Part shown: positions 49,496 through 57,307 of the stretch, in pieces
Layout of the letters: the number at the start of each line of letters is the position of its first letter
Numbering within the stretch: the stretch's first letter is position 1
Origin: Granulicella arctica
GTDB taxonomy: Bacteria > Acidobacteriota > Terriglobia > Terriglobales > Acidobacteriaceae
Assembly (NCBI RefSeq): GCF_013410065.1
Contig: NZ_JACCCW010000001.1
Location: 1,235,187 to 1,299,186 of the forward strand
Direction: 5' to 3'
DNA: 64,000 bases
Notes under the pieces: generated by a model
What the model saw: the letters and a program-made list of their open reading frames with translations, nothing else
The model's database searches: none
What the model was told of the DNA's origin: nothing
Program-made: the position numbers and the translations under genes

Positions 49496-50236
49496 GTGAT
49501 TCTCGCTCATCTCACCAACTTCGCTCACGTTCCCGCTTCGCTTGCCATGTTCTTCGACGACGCTCAGGTCGGCTTCAGCCCACTTCAGCTCTGGGGCAAC
49601 ATGGGTTCCCTTGCCAAGGCTGTTGTCATTATTCTTTTCATCATGTCGATCTGGTCGCTTGCTGTGATCATCGACCGCGCCCTGTACTTCTCGGCTGCCC
49701 GTAAGCAGTCCCGTGAGTTTGCGCCTAAGGTTGCCGGCGCGCTGAAGGATGGCCGTCTCGAAGAGGCGATCAAGGTTGCTGACCGCAGCAAGAAGTCGCA
49801 CCTCGCCGAGGTTGTCACCGCTGGTCTGCAGGAGTTCCGTAGCTTCGGCTCGGGTGGCAACATCACCGCAGAGCAGGTTGAGAGCTCCAAGCGCGCTCTC
49901 GAGCGTTCTGAAGCAATCGTTCATGCCAAGCTGAAGAAAGGCCTCAGCGGTCTCGCGACGATCGGTTCGACGGCACCGTTTATCGGACTGTTCGGAACGG
50001 TTACCGGAATTCTGAACGCCTTCCAGGCGATCGCAACCCAGAAGTCTTCCGGTATCGGCGCGGTTGCCGGCGGTATCTCGGAAGCTCTCGTAACGACTGC
50101 TTTCGGTCTTCTCGTTGCCATCCCGGCCGTTATGACCTTCAACTACTTTACGAGCAAGGTTGAGGCATTCGACGTCGAGATGGATAACAGCTCGAGCGAG
50201 CTGGTCGACTACTTCATCAAGCAGAGCCACCGCTAG
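49496..50236 (+). CDS. exbB: MotA/TolQ/ExbB proton-channel protein
   Basis: This forms the pentameric proton channel of the TonB motor (TolQ/ExbB type). The 246-residue protein starts at GTG 49496 with AGGAGG upstream. Three transmembrane helices are visible (about 35-62, 155-180 and 198-222). GLATIGSTAPFIGLFGTVTGILNAFQAIATQ is the helix-2 signature (residues 147-177), followed by GGISEALVTTAFGLLVAIPAVMTFNYF (helix 3). Two ExbD proteins follow. Both ExbB and TolQ have this pattern; the neighbouring TonB gene argues for ExbB. A perfect 14-bp hairpin at 50299-50334 separates it from the first exbD. Confidence 0.9.
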   Translation: MILAHLTNFAHVPASLAMFFDDAQVGFSPLQLWGNMGSLAKAVVIILFIMSIWSLAVIIDRALYFSAARKQSREFAPKVAGALKDGRLEEAIKVADRSKKSHLAEVVTAGLQEFRSFGSGGNITAEQVESSKRALERSEAIVHAKLKKGLSGLATIGSTAPFIGLFGTVTGILNAFQAIATQKSSGIGAVAGGISEALVTTAFGLLVAIPAVMTFNYFTSKVEAFDVEMDNSSSELVDYFIKQSHR

Positions 50237-50298
50237 GGTCTGGCCCCGGCCACGAGCTGGGGAGTTCCAAGTGGGATCTGCGGGAATCATGGGAATTG

Positions 50299-50334
50299 CT
50301 CTTCGGACGCCGCCAGCGAACGGCGTCCGAAGAG
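50299..50334 (+). other. Perfect 14-bp hairpin between exbB and exbD
   Basis: CTCTTCGGACGCCG and CGGCGTCCGAAGAG pair without mismatch around an 8-base CCAGCGAA loop. No T run follows (GCCCCTCA), so it is more likely an mRNA-stability or expression-ratio element than a terminator. Confidence 0.6.
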
Positions 50335-50392
50335 GCCCCTCACACCCGCAGCATCAGGAAGAGATTCGATTCAACCGGACGGAGTGTGCGTT

Positions 50393-50815
50393 ATGGGTAT
50401 CAACAAACGGGATGAGGGCAAGAAGGTAAACTCCAATATCAACGTCACGCCCATGGTCGACGTGATGCTGGTACTGCTGATCATCTTCATGGTTATCACC
50501 CCCATGCTCAACAATAAGGTGAACGTGGACCTGCCCAAGGCAGATGCTGCGGTCGTCATGGAAGACGCCAACAAGGAAGATGCTGTCACCGTAGCGGTTA
50601 CCCGCGATGGCAGAACTTTCCTGGGCAGCGATCAGGTTACCGTAGACGACATTGGCAGCAAGATCGCGGCGAAGCTTGAGAACAAAACGAACAAAGAGGT
50701 CTACTTCCGAGGCGACTCTCGCGCGAACTACGGCAAAATTATGGACGCGGTTGACGGAATTCGTTCAGCAGGTGTGAGCCAAATCGGGCTACTGACCGAG
50801 AAGACCGAAAAGTAA
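50393..50815 (+). CDS. exbD: ExbD/TolR-family biopolymer transport protein (first)
   Basis: This 140-residue protein has one N-terminal transmembrane helix with the conserved proton-carrying Asp: NINVTPMVDVMLVLLIIFMVITPM (Asp in MVDVMLV). The periplasmic part (VNVDLPKADAAVV ... VAVTRDGRTFLGSDQVTVDDIGSKIAAKLE ... VYFRGDSRANYGKIMDAVDGIRSAGVSQIGLLTEK) has the ExbD/TolR fold. ATG 50393 is preferred because GGAG is eight bases upstream. It follows exbB with a long hairpin-containing gap and precedes a second exbD by 69 bp. Confidence 0.92.
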   Translation: MGINKRDEGKKVNSNINVTPMVDVMLVLLIIFMVITPMLNNKVNVDLPKADAAVVMEDANKEDAVTVAVTRDGRTFLGSDQVTVDDIGSKIAAKLENKTNKEVYFRGDSRANYGKIMDAVDGIRSAGVSQIGLLTEKTEK

Positions 50816-50884
50816 TCGCGGTGTAAATCATTTCAAACGGAAGGCTCGTAAGGCAGGAGCTACCGGGGAACGAAGGAGATTGCT

Positions 50885-51319
50885 ATGGGAATGGGTGGTG
50901 GAAGTACAGGCGGAGCGGTTTCAGAGATCAACGTAACGCCGCTGATCGACGTTCTATTGGTGCTGCTGATCATTTTCATGGTCATCGTGCCCGTAACTCC
51001 CAAGGGCTTGGATGCGCTAGTTCCTCAGCCGCCCAAGAAAAACCAGCCGGATGTGCCGAACGACCGAACGATTGTTGTTGAGATTCAATCCAACGGTGCG
51101 GGCGAGCCGGCGTACAAGATCAACGAAACGGCCTTCAACAAATCGGCTCTTGAGCCGAAGCTTGCCGAGATCTTCTCAGCTCGCCAAGAGAAGGTGATGT
51201 TCGTGAAGGGCGACAAGGATCTCGATTACAGCAAGGTCACCGAGGTGATCGACTTCGGCCATCAGGCAGGCGTCGATAACATCGGCCTGATGACCCCGCG
51301 CGTCCTGGCGGGACAGTAA
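50885..51319 (+). CDS. exbD: ExbD/TolR-family biopolymer transport protein (second)
   Basis: This 144-residue protein starts MGMGGGSTGG and has the same helix signature as the first (EINVTPLIDVLLVLLIIFMVIVPVT, with the conserved Asp in LIDVLLV) and a periplasmic domain ending KVMFVKGDKDLDYSKVTEVIDFGHQAGVDNIGLMT. Two different ExbD proteins with one ExbB occur in acidobacteria and some Bacteroidota, where ExbD may form heteromeric dimers in the channel. The two share the DVxLVLLIIFMVI core but little elsewhere. A GGAG-rich stretch precedes the ATG. A terminator follows at 51340. Confidence 0.93.
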   Translation: MGMGGGSTGGAVSEINVTPLIDVLLVLLIIFMVIVPVTPKGLDALVPQPPKKNQPDVPNDRTIVVEIQSNGAGEPAYKINETAFNKSALEPKLAEIFSARQEKVMFVKGDKDLDYSKVTEVIDFGHQAGVDNIGLMTPRVLAGQ

Positions 51320-51339
51320 CGGGCGTCCGGATACAGGTC

Positions 51340-51375
51340 AGGCGGTGCGGCTTTAAGCCCGCCGCCTTTCCTTTT
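51340..51375 (+). terminator. Intrinsic terminator after the second exbD
   Basis: AGGCGGTGCGGCTT and AAGCCCGCCGCCT form a GC-rich stem with a short bulge, followed by TTCCTTTT, 21 bp after the stop. It probably ends the sec/tonB/exb transcript. Confidence 0.6.
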
Positions 51376-51733
51376 GAATTGGCGTGTTGCCGATGGTTAT
51401 CGTAAGAATTTAGTAACTAGCTCTTGATAGTACTTTGAGTTACCAAAGTTTCGCGAATTTGTCATAGATTGATCTTAGCGACTCCGCTTCTCTTTGTTTG
51501 GATACGCCAGTTGATTGTTGTAGATGTGACAAAAATAGTAAGCGCTATCTGTGAAGTGAAAATGCCTTTTGTCAATGCAATTGCAGTATGTAATTACGGA
51601 TATGATCTCTATATAGCGATGCTCTGGTCACACTGAGGCATCTACATTACAATCAAGCGGCAAGCTCTAAACCTGATTCATCGATTCACCGTCCGTACGA
51701 CTTTACGCCTCTTTTAAGGAGATACACCGCCCC
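51376..51733. other. AT-rich 358-bp leader before the TPR lipoprotein gene
   Basis: This is more AT-rich than any other part of the window. It contains the 6-bp-arm inverted repeat ACTTTG-AGTTAC-CAAAGT (51432-51449) and several TATAAT-like words, e.g. TATGAT near 51601, but no clear -35/-10 pair. It is a likely regulated promoter region or a long 5' UTR. No frame is credible. Confidence 0.5.
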
Positions 51734-52552
51734 ATGAAACTGACTGCACGGATTCCGGTTACGGCCGCTCTGCTGGCGCTGATGCTTGGTACTGCGACCG
51801 GATGCAACAAGCTTAAGGCGCGTGACCAGCTTACGAAGGGTGTCCAGGCGTTCAAGAATGCTCAATACGAAGAAGCGGTAAACCACTTCCAGAATTCGAT
51901 TGCACTTGACCCCGATTACGAAGATGCCAAGCTGTATCTTGCGACAGCCTATTCGTACCAGGTTGTCCCGAACCTCGACACACCGGAAAACCTGAAGGTC
52001 GCGCAGAAGGCATTGGACGGTTTCAATGAGGCCCTTTCGAAGGATCCCAACAATCTCACCGCTTTAAAGCAGATCGCATCCATCGATTTCAATATTAAGA
52101 AGTTCGATGAGGCCAAGGTATATCAGAAGAAGGTGATCGCTATCGATCCGAATGCCTCCGAGGCGTATTACACCGTTGGCGTTGTGAACTGGTTGCAGGC
52201 CTATAAGAACGCCACGACGATTCTCGCGGCGGACGGCCTGACCGATGATGGAAACGGCAACGCGAAGAAGAGCAAGGGTGCCTGCCAAAAGCTTAAGGAT
52301 GCAAACTCTGCGCTGGTCGCCGAGGGGATGCAGTACCTCACGAAGGCAGTGGAGATCAACCCGAACGACGATGCGGCGATGTCGTACCTGAACCTCACCA
52401 ACCGTCGCAAGGCCGATCTGGAGTGCCCGGATGACGCAGCCCGCAAGGCGGATGTGGCGGCGGCTGAGCAGTGGGATCAGAAGGGCATGGGCGCTCGCAA
52501 GGCGAACGAGCTCAAGAAGGAACAGAAGACTGGTGGCGGCGTAACGATGTAG
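51734..52552 (+). CDS. TPR-repeat lipoprotein
   Basis: This 272-residue protein has a lipoprotein signal (MKLTARIPVTAALLALMLGTATGC in parts, Cys24) and three to four tetratricopeptide repeats: GVQAFKNAQYEEAVNHFQNSIALDPDYEDAKLYLATAY, QKALDGFNEALSKDPNNLTALKQIASIDFN, KKFDEAKVYQKKVIAIDPNASEAYYTVGVVNW, and AEGMQYLTKAVEINPNDDAAMSYLNLTNRRK (each split). It probably scaffolds an envelope complex on the periplasmic side. The downstream hairpin at 52577-52608 ends its transcript. Location right after the ExbBDD block, with its own leader, may reflect a shared envelope role, but that is only inferred. Confidence 0.88.
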   Translation: MKLTARIPVTAALLALMLGTATGCNKLKARDQLTKGVQAFKNAQYEEAVNHFQNSIALDPDYEDAKLYLATAYSYQVVPNLDTPENLKVAQKALDGFNEALSKDPNNLTALKQIASIDFNIKKFDEAKVYQKKVIAIDPNASEAYYTVGVVNWLQAYKNATTILAADGLTDDGNGNAKKSKGACQKLKDANSALVAEGMQYLTKAVEINPNDDAAMSYLNLTNRRKADLECPDDAARKADVAAAEQWDQKGMGARKANELKKEQKTGGGVTM

Positions 52553-52576
52553 TAAGACGCTGTTACGCTGTTGTTT

Positions 52577-52608
52577 CAGAACGGCCTCCCTGTAGGGAGG
52601 CCGTTCTG
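52577..52608 (+). terminator. Perfect 14-bp terminator hairpin after the TPR gene
   Basis: CAGAACGGCCTCCC and GGGAGGCCGTTCTG pair perfectly around a TGTA loop, followed by CTTCTGTCTG. It starts 24 bp after the TPR stop and ends 25 bp before the TTG start of the biotin carboxylase gene. Confidence 0.7.
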
Positions 52609-52633
52609 CTTCTGTCTGCGGTAGAATTGCGGC

Positions 52634-54139
52634 TTGCGACGGCTCATCCAAAAGGTGCTGGTGGCCAACCGCGGTGAGATCGCGCTGCGGGTGATCCGTG
52701 GCTGCCGCGAGCTCGGCATCGCCACGGTGGCGGTCTACTCCGATGCCGACCGTGCTGCGCTCCACGTGCTGCATGCGGATGAAGCGTATCGCCTTGGCCC
52801 CTCTCCAGCGACGGAGAGTTATCTGCGAGGGGATCTGATCCTCGCCATCGCGCAGCGTGTGGGGGCTGATGCTATCCATCCGGGGTATGGCTTTCTTTCG
52901 GAGAACGCGGAGTTCGCGGAGGCTTGCAAAGAGGCTGATGTCATCTTTATTGGTCCTCCGGCGGCAGCGATGCGTGTGCTTGGCTCGAAGACGAGCGCTC
53001 GGCAGGCGGCGGATCGCGCGCAGATGCCGCGTGTTCCTGGGAGTGTCACGGGCCTTGCCTCGGCCGACGAGGCGCTTCTGGTCGCGGCGGAGATCGGGTA
53101 TCCGGTGATGCTCAAGGCTGCGGCTGGCGGTGGCGGCAAGGGGATGCGTGCGGTGACTGGGGCGGACGATCTGGCGTCGGCTTATACCGCTGCATCCAGT
53201 GAGGCGTTGCGCAGCTTTGGCTCGGGCGAGGTGTATCTGGAGAAACTCATCGACCGTCCCCGGCACATCGAGATCCAATTGATGGCGGATGAGCATGGCA
53301 ACTGCATCTACCTTGGCGAGCGCGAGTGCTCTGTGCAGCGCCGCCATCAGAAGGTTATTGAGGAGGCGCCCTCCGCTGTTGTGAATGACGATTTGCGCCG
53401 TCGTATGGGCGAGGCGGCTGTCCGGCTTGCGCTCTCGGCGGGATACGTCAACGCGGGGACCGTTGAGTTTCTGGTGGATGCTGAGGAGAACTTCTACTTT
53501 CTTGAGATGAATACCCGCTTGCAGGTTGAGCATCCGGTCACGGAGATGGTGACAGGCCTCGATCTTGTGCACATGCAGCTTCACATTGCGATGGGTGAGC
53601 CGCTGCCATTGCGCCAGGAGGAGGTGCGGCTACGCGGCCACGCCGTCGAGTGCCGGATCTATGCGGAAGACCCTGAGAACAATTTCTTTCCGTGCCCTGG
53701 TGAGATTACGTTGCTTGAGCAACCGGGCGGACCAGGCATCCGCGAGGACTGTGCGATCTATCCGGGGTGGACTGTGCCACTCGACTATGACCCGATGCTC
53801 TCGAAGCTGATCGCGTATGGAGAGGATCGCGTGACTGCGATCGATCGTATGCTGCGTGCATTGGATGAGTATGTCGTCGGCGGCATCCGGACAAACATCG
53901 GGCTCTTTCAGCGTATTCTGCGCGATGAGGACTTCCGTGCGGCGAGGATCGATACGGGATACCTTGAGCGCCTGCTGGCGCGTCCGCAAGAGCTTCTGCC
54001 GGATGAGACTCCGGAGGATGTGGTGGCTGTCGCGGCGGCGATCTTTACTGCGTTGCAGACGCCTGCCGTTGCACCTGTCGTGGGTGCCGATGAGAGCCGG
54101 TGGTTACAGTCGGCTCGTGCAGAAGGGTTGCGGCGATGA
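52634..54139 (+). CDS. Biotin carboxylase subunit of an acyl-CoA carboxylase (split alpha subunit)
   Basis: The 501-residue product is the ATP-grasp biotin carboxylase. It starts at TTG 52634 (RLIQKVLVANRGEIALRVIR in parts). It has GPPAAAMRVLGSKTSARQAA, the Gly-rich ATP loop MLKAAAGGGGKGMRAV, GERECSVQRRHQKVIEEAP, FYFLEMNTRLQVEHPVTEMV and GIRTNIGLFQRIL. The final ~50 residues after the usual 450-residue AccC end resemble the start of the linker (BT) domain of propionyl/methylcrotonyl-CoA carboxylase alpha chains. The next gene, overlapping by 4 bp (ATGA), encodes the biotin carrier domain. Thus the pair equals one alpha chain cut in two. The substrate cannot be fixed from it. The carboxyltransferase beta gene is not in the window. 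Confidence 0.88.
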   Translation: MRRLIQKVLVANRGEIALRVIRGCRELGIATVAVYSDADRAALHVLHADEAYRLGPSPATESYLRGDLILAIAQRVGADAIHPGYGFLSENAEFAEACKEADVIFIGPPAAAMRVLGSKTSARQAADRAQMPRVPGSVTGLASADEALLVAAEIGYPVMLKAAAGGGGKGMRAVTGADDLASAYTAASSEALRSFGSGEVYLEKLIDRPRHIEIQLMADEHGNCIYLGERECSVQRRHQKVIEEAPSAVVNDDLRRRMGEAAVRLALSAGYVNAGTVEFLVDAEENFYFLEMNTRLQVEHPVTEMVTGLDLVHMQLHIAMGEPLPLRQEEVRLRGHAVECRIYAEDPENNFFPCPGEITLLEQPGGPGIREDCAIYPGWTVPLDYDPMLSKLIAYGEDRVTAIDRMLRALDEYVVGGIRTNIGLFQRILRDEDFRAARIDTGYLERLLARPQELLPDETPEDVVAVAAAIFTALQTPAVAPVVGADESRWLQSARAEGLRR

Positions 54140-54639
54140 CGGTGTGGCTTCAGATCGGGGGAAGACGGCGGAGGGTCGAGCTTCGCTCTAGCGAAGGTGG
54201 CGATGCGACGAGTGGTGCGCTTGCCTGTGTCGTGGATGGGATGCCGCTTGCGGTGGAGGCGCGGCTGCTCAGGGCGGGGGTGTTGTCGTTGATCGTGGAT
54301 GGGCGTCAGTACCGCTGCCTTCTGGATGGGGACGTTGTGATTATCGATGGGCAGCGGTCTGCGTTTGAGGCCGCAGATCCTCGGTCGCTTCAGGCTCGTC
54401 AGGGTGCAGGGGCTGCGGCGGAGGGTGCTCGGGCAGTGAAGGCTCCTATGCCGGGGCGTGTTGTGCGGGTGCTTGTCAACGTCGGCGATCAGGTGGAGGC
54501 GCAGCAGGGGCTTGTCGTGATCGAAGCGATGAAGATGCAGAATGAGTTGAAGTCGCCGAAGGCGGGCAAGGTGGTGCGGATTGCGGTGGCTGTTGGAGAT
54601 ACGGTGCTGGCTGGTGGAGTGTTGGTGGTCGTCGAGTAG
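54136..54639 (+). CDS. Biotin/lipoyl carrier subunit partnering the split carboxylase
   Basis: This 167-residue protein starts at ATG 54136 inside the preceding stop (ATGA). Residues about 1-85 are a beta-rich linker-type region (VWLQIGGRRRRVELR ... YRCLLDGDVVIID). Residues 92-167 form the biotin-carrier domain, with VKAPMPGRVVRVLVNVGDQVEAQQGLVVIEAMKMQNELKSPKAGKVVRI (in parts); the biotinylated lysine is the one in EAMKMQNE. Together with the biotin carboxylase it carries carboxylated biotin between active sites. The split at a 4-bp overlap gives equal expression of the two parts. Confidence 0.9.
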   Translation: MTVWLQIGGRRRRVELRSSEGGDATSGALACVVDGMPLAVEARLLRAGVLSLIVDGRQYRCLLDGDVVIIDGQRSAFEAADPRSLQARQGAGAAAEGARAVKAPMPGRVVRVLVNVGDQVEAQQGLVVIEAMKMQNELKSPKAGKVVRIAVAVGDTVLAGGVLVVVE

Positions 54640-54777
54640 GCAGCGACTTCAATGAAGGGAGCTTTTCTGGATGATTTCTGTTGGGACATTTACGCGCAAA
54701 GGCTACAATCCGGAAACAGCTTTTTCGCGGAAAATATGGTGGGCGAACGAGATTGCGCCTGCTTTCAAGGAGAGATC

Positions 54778-55530
54778 ATGTCCCTCGATGGAACGAGCAA
54801 CAGTGCGGTGGAACCGGCAGCGGGTTTGAGCCAGGTGGAGCGGGTGGTCGATGCCTTCGTCTCGCCCTCGAAGACCTTCACGGATATTCTTCGCAACACC
54901 TCCTGGTGGCTGCCTTTTCTGCTTGCGGTGGTTATGTCGATTGCGGGCGCTGTTGTGATCGACAAGCAGGTTGGCTTCGCTACGGTCGTGCAGAATACGA
55001 TGCACGACAGTCCGAAGCAGGAGGAGAAGCTCGCGGGGTTGGAGCCGAACCAGAGAGCGGCGCAGCTGCATGGCATGTCGATCGTCTATCGTTACACCAC
55101 CTATGCGTCGCCGATCTTCATCCTGCTGATTACGGCTATTGGCTCGCTCGTTCTGTGGGCCAGCTTCAACTTCGTATTGGGTGCGCAGACGACCTATGGC
55201 CAGATGTTCGCGGTATGGATGTACGCTTCGCTTCCTCGTCTGCTCAGCAGCGTGCTTATGATGATCACGCTGCTGTTTGGAGGCAATGCGGAGGCGTTCA
55301 ACGCCAAGAATCCGGTCGGCACGAACCTTGGTTTCTACCTGCCTGATGCTGCTCTATGGCTGCGTACGCTGCTTGGGTTCTTCGACGTCATCGGAATCTG
55401 GGTACTGGTTCTGATGGTGATTGGTACAGCGATTGTAGCGAAGGTGAAGCGCGGACAGGCGATAGCGGTTGTGGTCGGCTGGTGGGCGCTCGTTCTGATT
55501 CTCAGCGTCGGGATTGCCGCAGTCAGCTAA
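54778..55530 (+). CDS. Yip1-domain membrane protein
   Basis: This 250-residue inner-membrane protein starts at ATG 54778 with AAGGAGAG six bases upstream; the open frame to 54652 is not family-like. It has a short cytoplasmic N terminus followed by five hydrophobic segments (about 41-62, 105-130, 140-170, 190-212 and 223-247). PSKTFTDILRNTSWWLPFLLAVVMS near 26-50 is the typical Yip1/YIF1-like entry. Bacterial Yip1-domain proteins are uncharacterised; those in acidobacteria stand alone. The function is not known. A bidirectional terminator follows at 55560-55589. Confidence 0.85.
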   Translation: MSLDGTSNSAVEPAAGLSQVERVVDAFVSPSKTFTDILRNTSWWLPFLLAVVMSIAGAVVIDKQVGFATVVQNTMHDSPKQEEKLAGLEPNQRAAQLHGMSIVYRYTTYASPIFILLITAIGSLVLWASFNFVLGAQTTYGQMFAVWMYASLPRLLSSVLMMITLLFGGNAEAFNAKNPVGTNLGFYLPDAALWLRTLLGFFDVIGIWVLVLMVIGTAIVAKVKRGQAIAVVVGWWALVLILSVGIAAVS

Positions 55531-55559
55531 GGCTGAGGTTGTAGGGGATCTGCTCATGC

Positions 55560-55589
55560 AAAAAACACGGCTTGAGGGCCGTGTTTTTT
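55560..55589. terminator. Bidirectional terminator between the Yip1 and fabF genes
   Basis: AAAAAACACGGC and GCCGTGTTTTTT pair over 12 bp, with a 6-base loop. A/T runs at both ends would serve both converging transcripts. Confidence 0.8.
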
Positions 55590-55619
55590 TGCGGTGATGT
55601 TGTTCGAAGAGGTGATTTG

Positions 55620-56888
55620 CTATTCGGTCCAGCGTTTGAAGACCAAGGAGCCGTTCGTTCCGCCGAAGCCGAAGGAGTTCGACAGAGCGTAGTCGATCTT
55701 TGCCTTCTGGGGCTTGTTCGGGACGTAATTAAGACGGCACGCGGGATCCAGCTCGACGATGTTCATCGTCGGAGGGGCTGTCTGCTCGAGCATCGCCATC
55801 AGAGTAATGCCTGCCTCAAGTCCGCCTGCGCCGCCGAGAAGGTGGCCGGTCATGGACTTGGTCGAGCTGACGAGCAGGGTGTGGTTGAGCGCGCGCTCGC
55901 CGAAGACGTTTTCGATCGCCTTGGACTCCAGGGCATCGCCGAGCGGTGTCGAGGTGGCGTGGGCGTTGACGTAGTCGACCTGGTCCGGTGAGATGCCAGC
56001 GACCTTGAGTGCGGCAGACATGGCGCGATAGCAGCCTTCGCCTTCGGGAGCCATGCCGGTCATGTGGAAGGCGTCTGCGGACATGCCGTAGCCGATCACC
56101 TCGCCGAGGATCTTTGCTCCACGGGCCTTGGCGAACTCCAGCTCTTCGAGGATGAGGATACCGGCACCTTCACCGACGACGAAGCCATCACGGTCCTTGT
56201 CGAAGGGGCGGCAGGCATGCTGAGGGTCTTCGTTGCGGGTGGAGAGAGCCTTCATGGCGGCGAATCCGCCGACACCCATGGGGGTGATGGCAGCTTCAGT
56301 GCCTCCGGCGATCATCGCGTCGGCATCGCCGCGCTGGATGATGCGGAAGGCGTCGCCGATAGAGTGCGCGCTCGAGGTACAGGCGGTCGCGGTGGCCTCG
56401 TTGGGGCCGCGAGCGTTGTACTTGATCGAGACGTGTCCGGCAGCGAGGTTGACGATGGAGCCGGGGATAAAGAACGGAGAGATCTTGCGCGGACCGCCCG
56501 CCAGCATGGCGGAGTGCTCGCGCTCGATGACGTCGAAGCCGCCAATCCCGGAGCCGATGTGAACGCCGAAGCGGTCACGGTTGCTCTCGTCGATCACCAG
56601 GCCAGAGTGAGCCATCGCCTCGGCCGAAGCGGCCAGGGCGAGGTGAATGAAGCGGCCCATCTTGCGGGACTCCTTCTTCTCGACGAAGAGGAGTGGATCG
56701 AAATCCTTGACCTCTGCGGCGAAGCGGACCGGATGCCCGGTGAGATCGAATGCCTTGATCTCGGCCATGCCACTCCGGCCCGCGAGAAGACCCTCCCAGA
56801 CCTCGGGCACAGTCTTTCCGACACCGCAGATCAGACCGATGCCGGTGACGACGACGCGACGCTGCTCCTGATTGTGCTGCTGGGACAT
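55620..56888 (-). CDS. fabF: Beta-ketoacyl-ACP synthase II
   Basis: FabF condenses malonyl-ACP with acyl-ACP during fatty acid elongation. The 422-residue protein has RRVVVTGIGLICGVGKTVPEVW, ATATACTSSAHSIGDA with the nucleophilic Cys, YVNAHATSTPLGDALE and STKSMTGHLLGGAGG (the two catalytic histidines lie in NAHATST and MTGHLLG), and ALSNSFGFGGTNGSLVFKRW at the end. It is complete. It lies two bases downstream of acpP on the same strand, the classic acpP-fabF pair, so the two are co-expressed. No other fab genes are present in the window. Confidence 0.97.
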   Translation of the reverse strand: MSQQHNQEQRRVVVTGIGLICGVGKTVPEVWEGLLAGRSGMAEIKAFDLTGHPVRFAAEVKDFDPLLFVEKKESRKMGRFIHLALAASAEAMAHSGLVIDESNRDRFGVHIGSGIGGFDVIEREHSAMLAGGPRKISPFFIPGSIVNLAAGHVSIKYNARGPNEATATACTSSAHSIGDAFRIIQRGDADAMIAGGTEAAITPMGVGGFAAMKALSTRNEDPQHACRPFDKDRDGFVVGEGAGILILEELEFAKARGAKILGEVIGYGMSADAFHMTGMAPEGEGCYRAMSAALKVAGISPDQVDYVNAHATSTPLGDALESKAIENVFGERALNHTLLVSSTKSMTGHLLGGAGGLEAGITLMAMLEQTAPPTMNIVELDPACRLNYVPNKPQKAKIDYALSNSFGFGGTNGSLVFKRWTE

Positions 56889-56890
56889 TG

Positions 56891-57136
56891 CTACTTAGCC
56901 GCCTTCTGATTCTTCTCTACGTATTCGACAGCATCCTTGACGGTCTTGAGTTTCTCGGCGTCTTCGTCGGGGATCTGGATGTCGAAGGCTTCTTCGAACT
57001 GCATGACAAGCTCAACGACGTCGAGCGAATCCGCGCCGAGGTCTTCCTGGAAGCTGGCGCCCGGGGTGACTTCAGCTTCATCCACCTGGAGCTGCTCAAC
57101 AATGATCTGCTTTACCTTCTCGTCTACTGCCGCCAT
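56891..57136 (-). CDS. acpP: Acyl carrier protein
   Basis: ACP carries the growing fatty acyl chain on a phosphopantetheine arm. The 81 residues read [20 protein letters not shown], then [35 protein letters not shown]; the phosphopantetheinylated serine is in [10 protein letters not shown] (Ser37). The net charge is strongly negative, as usual. An AGGAGATATAC-type ribosome binding site (read on the reverse strand) precedes the ATG. It is the first gene of acpP-fabF and sits just downstream of a 171-bp gap that should hold its promoter. Confidence 0.96.
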   Translation of the reverse strand: MAAVDEKVKQIIVEQLQVDEAEVTPGASFQEDLGADSLDVVELVMQFEEAFDIQIPDEDAEKLKTVKDAVEYVEKNQKAAK

Positions 57137-57307
57137 GTATATCTCCTGTGTACGCTTTGAATCAAAAATAGTGGTAGTGATCCTTGATTGATGTAAACAA
57201 CCAGCTTCGGTTGCATTTCATCCGGGCCATGCCAAGCTCAAGGATACTGAGTGCCCTGTCGAGTGTAAAGCAAAGTGACCAAGGTAATATGCAAGGTTGG
57301 TAAACAA

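Noticed and set aside
52064..53584. 506-residue reverse open frame opposite the TPR and biotin carboxylase genes
   Set aside because: Arg/His-rich with no domain, and it spans a strong terminator hairpin and two real genes.
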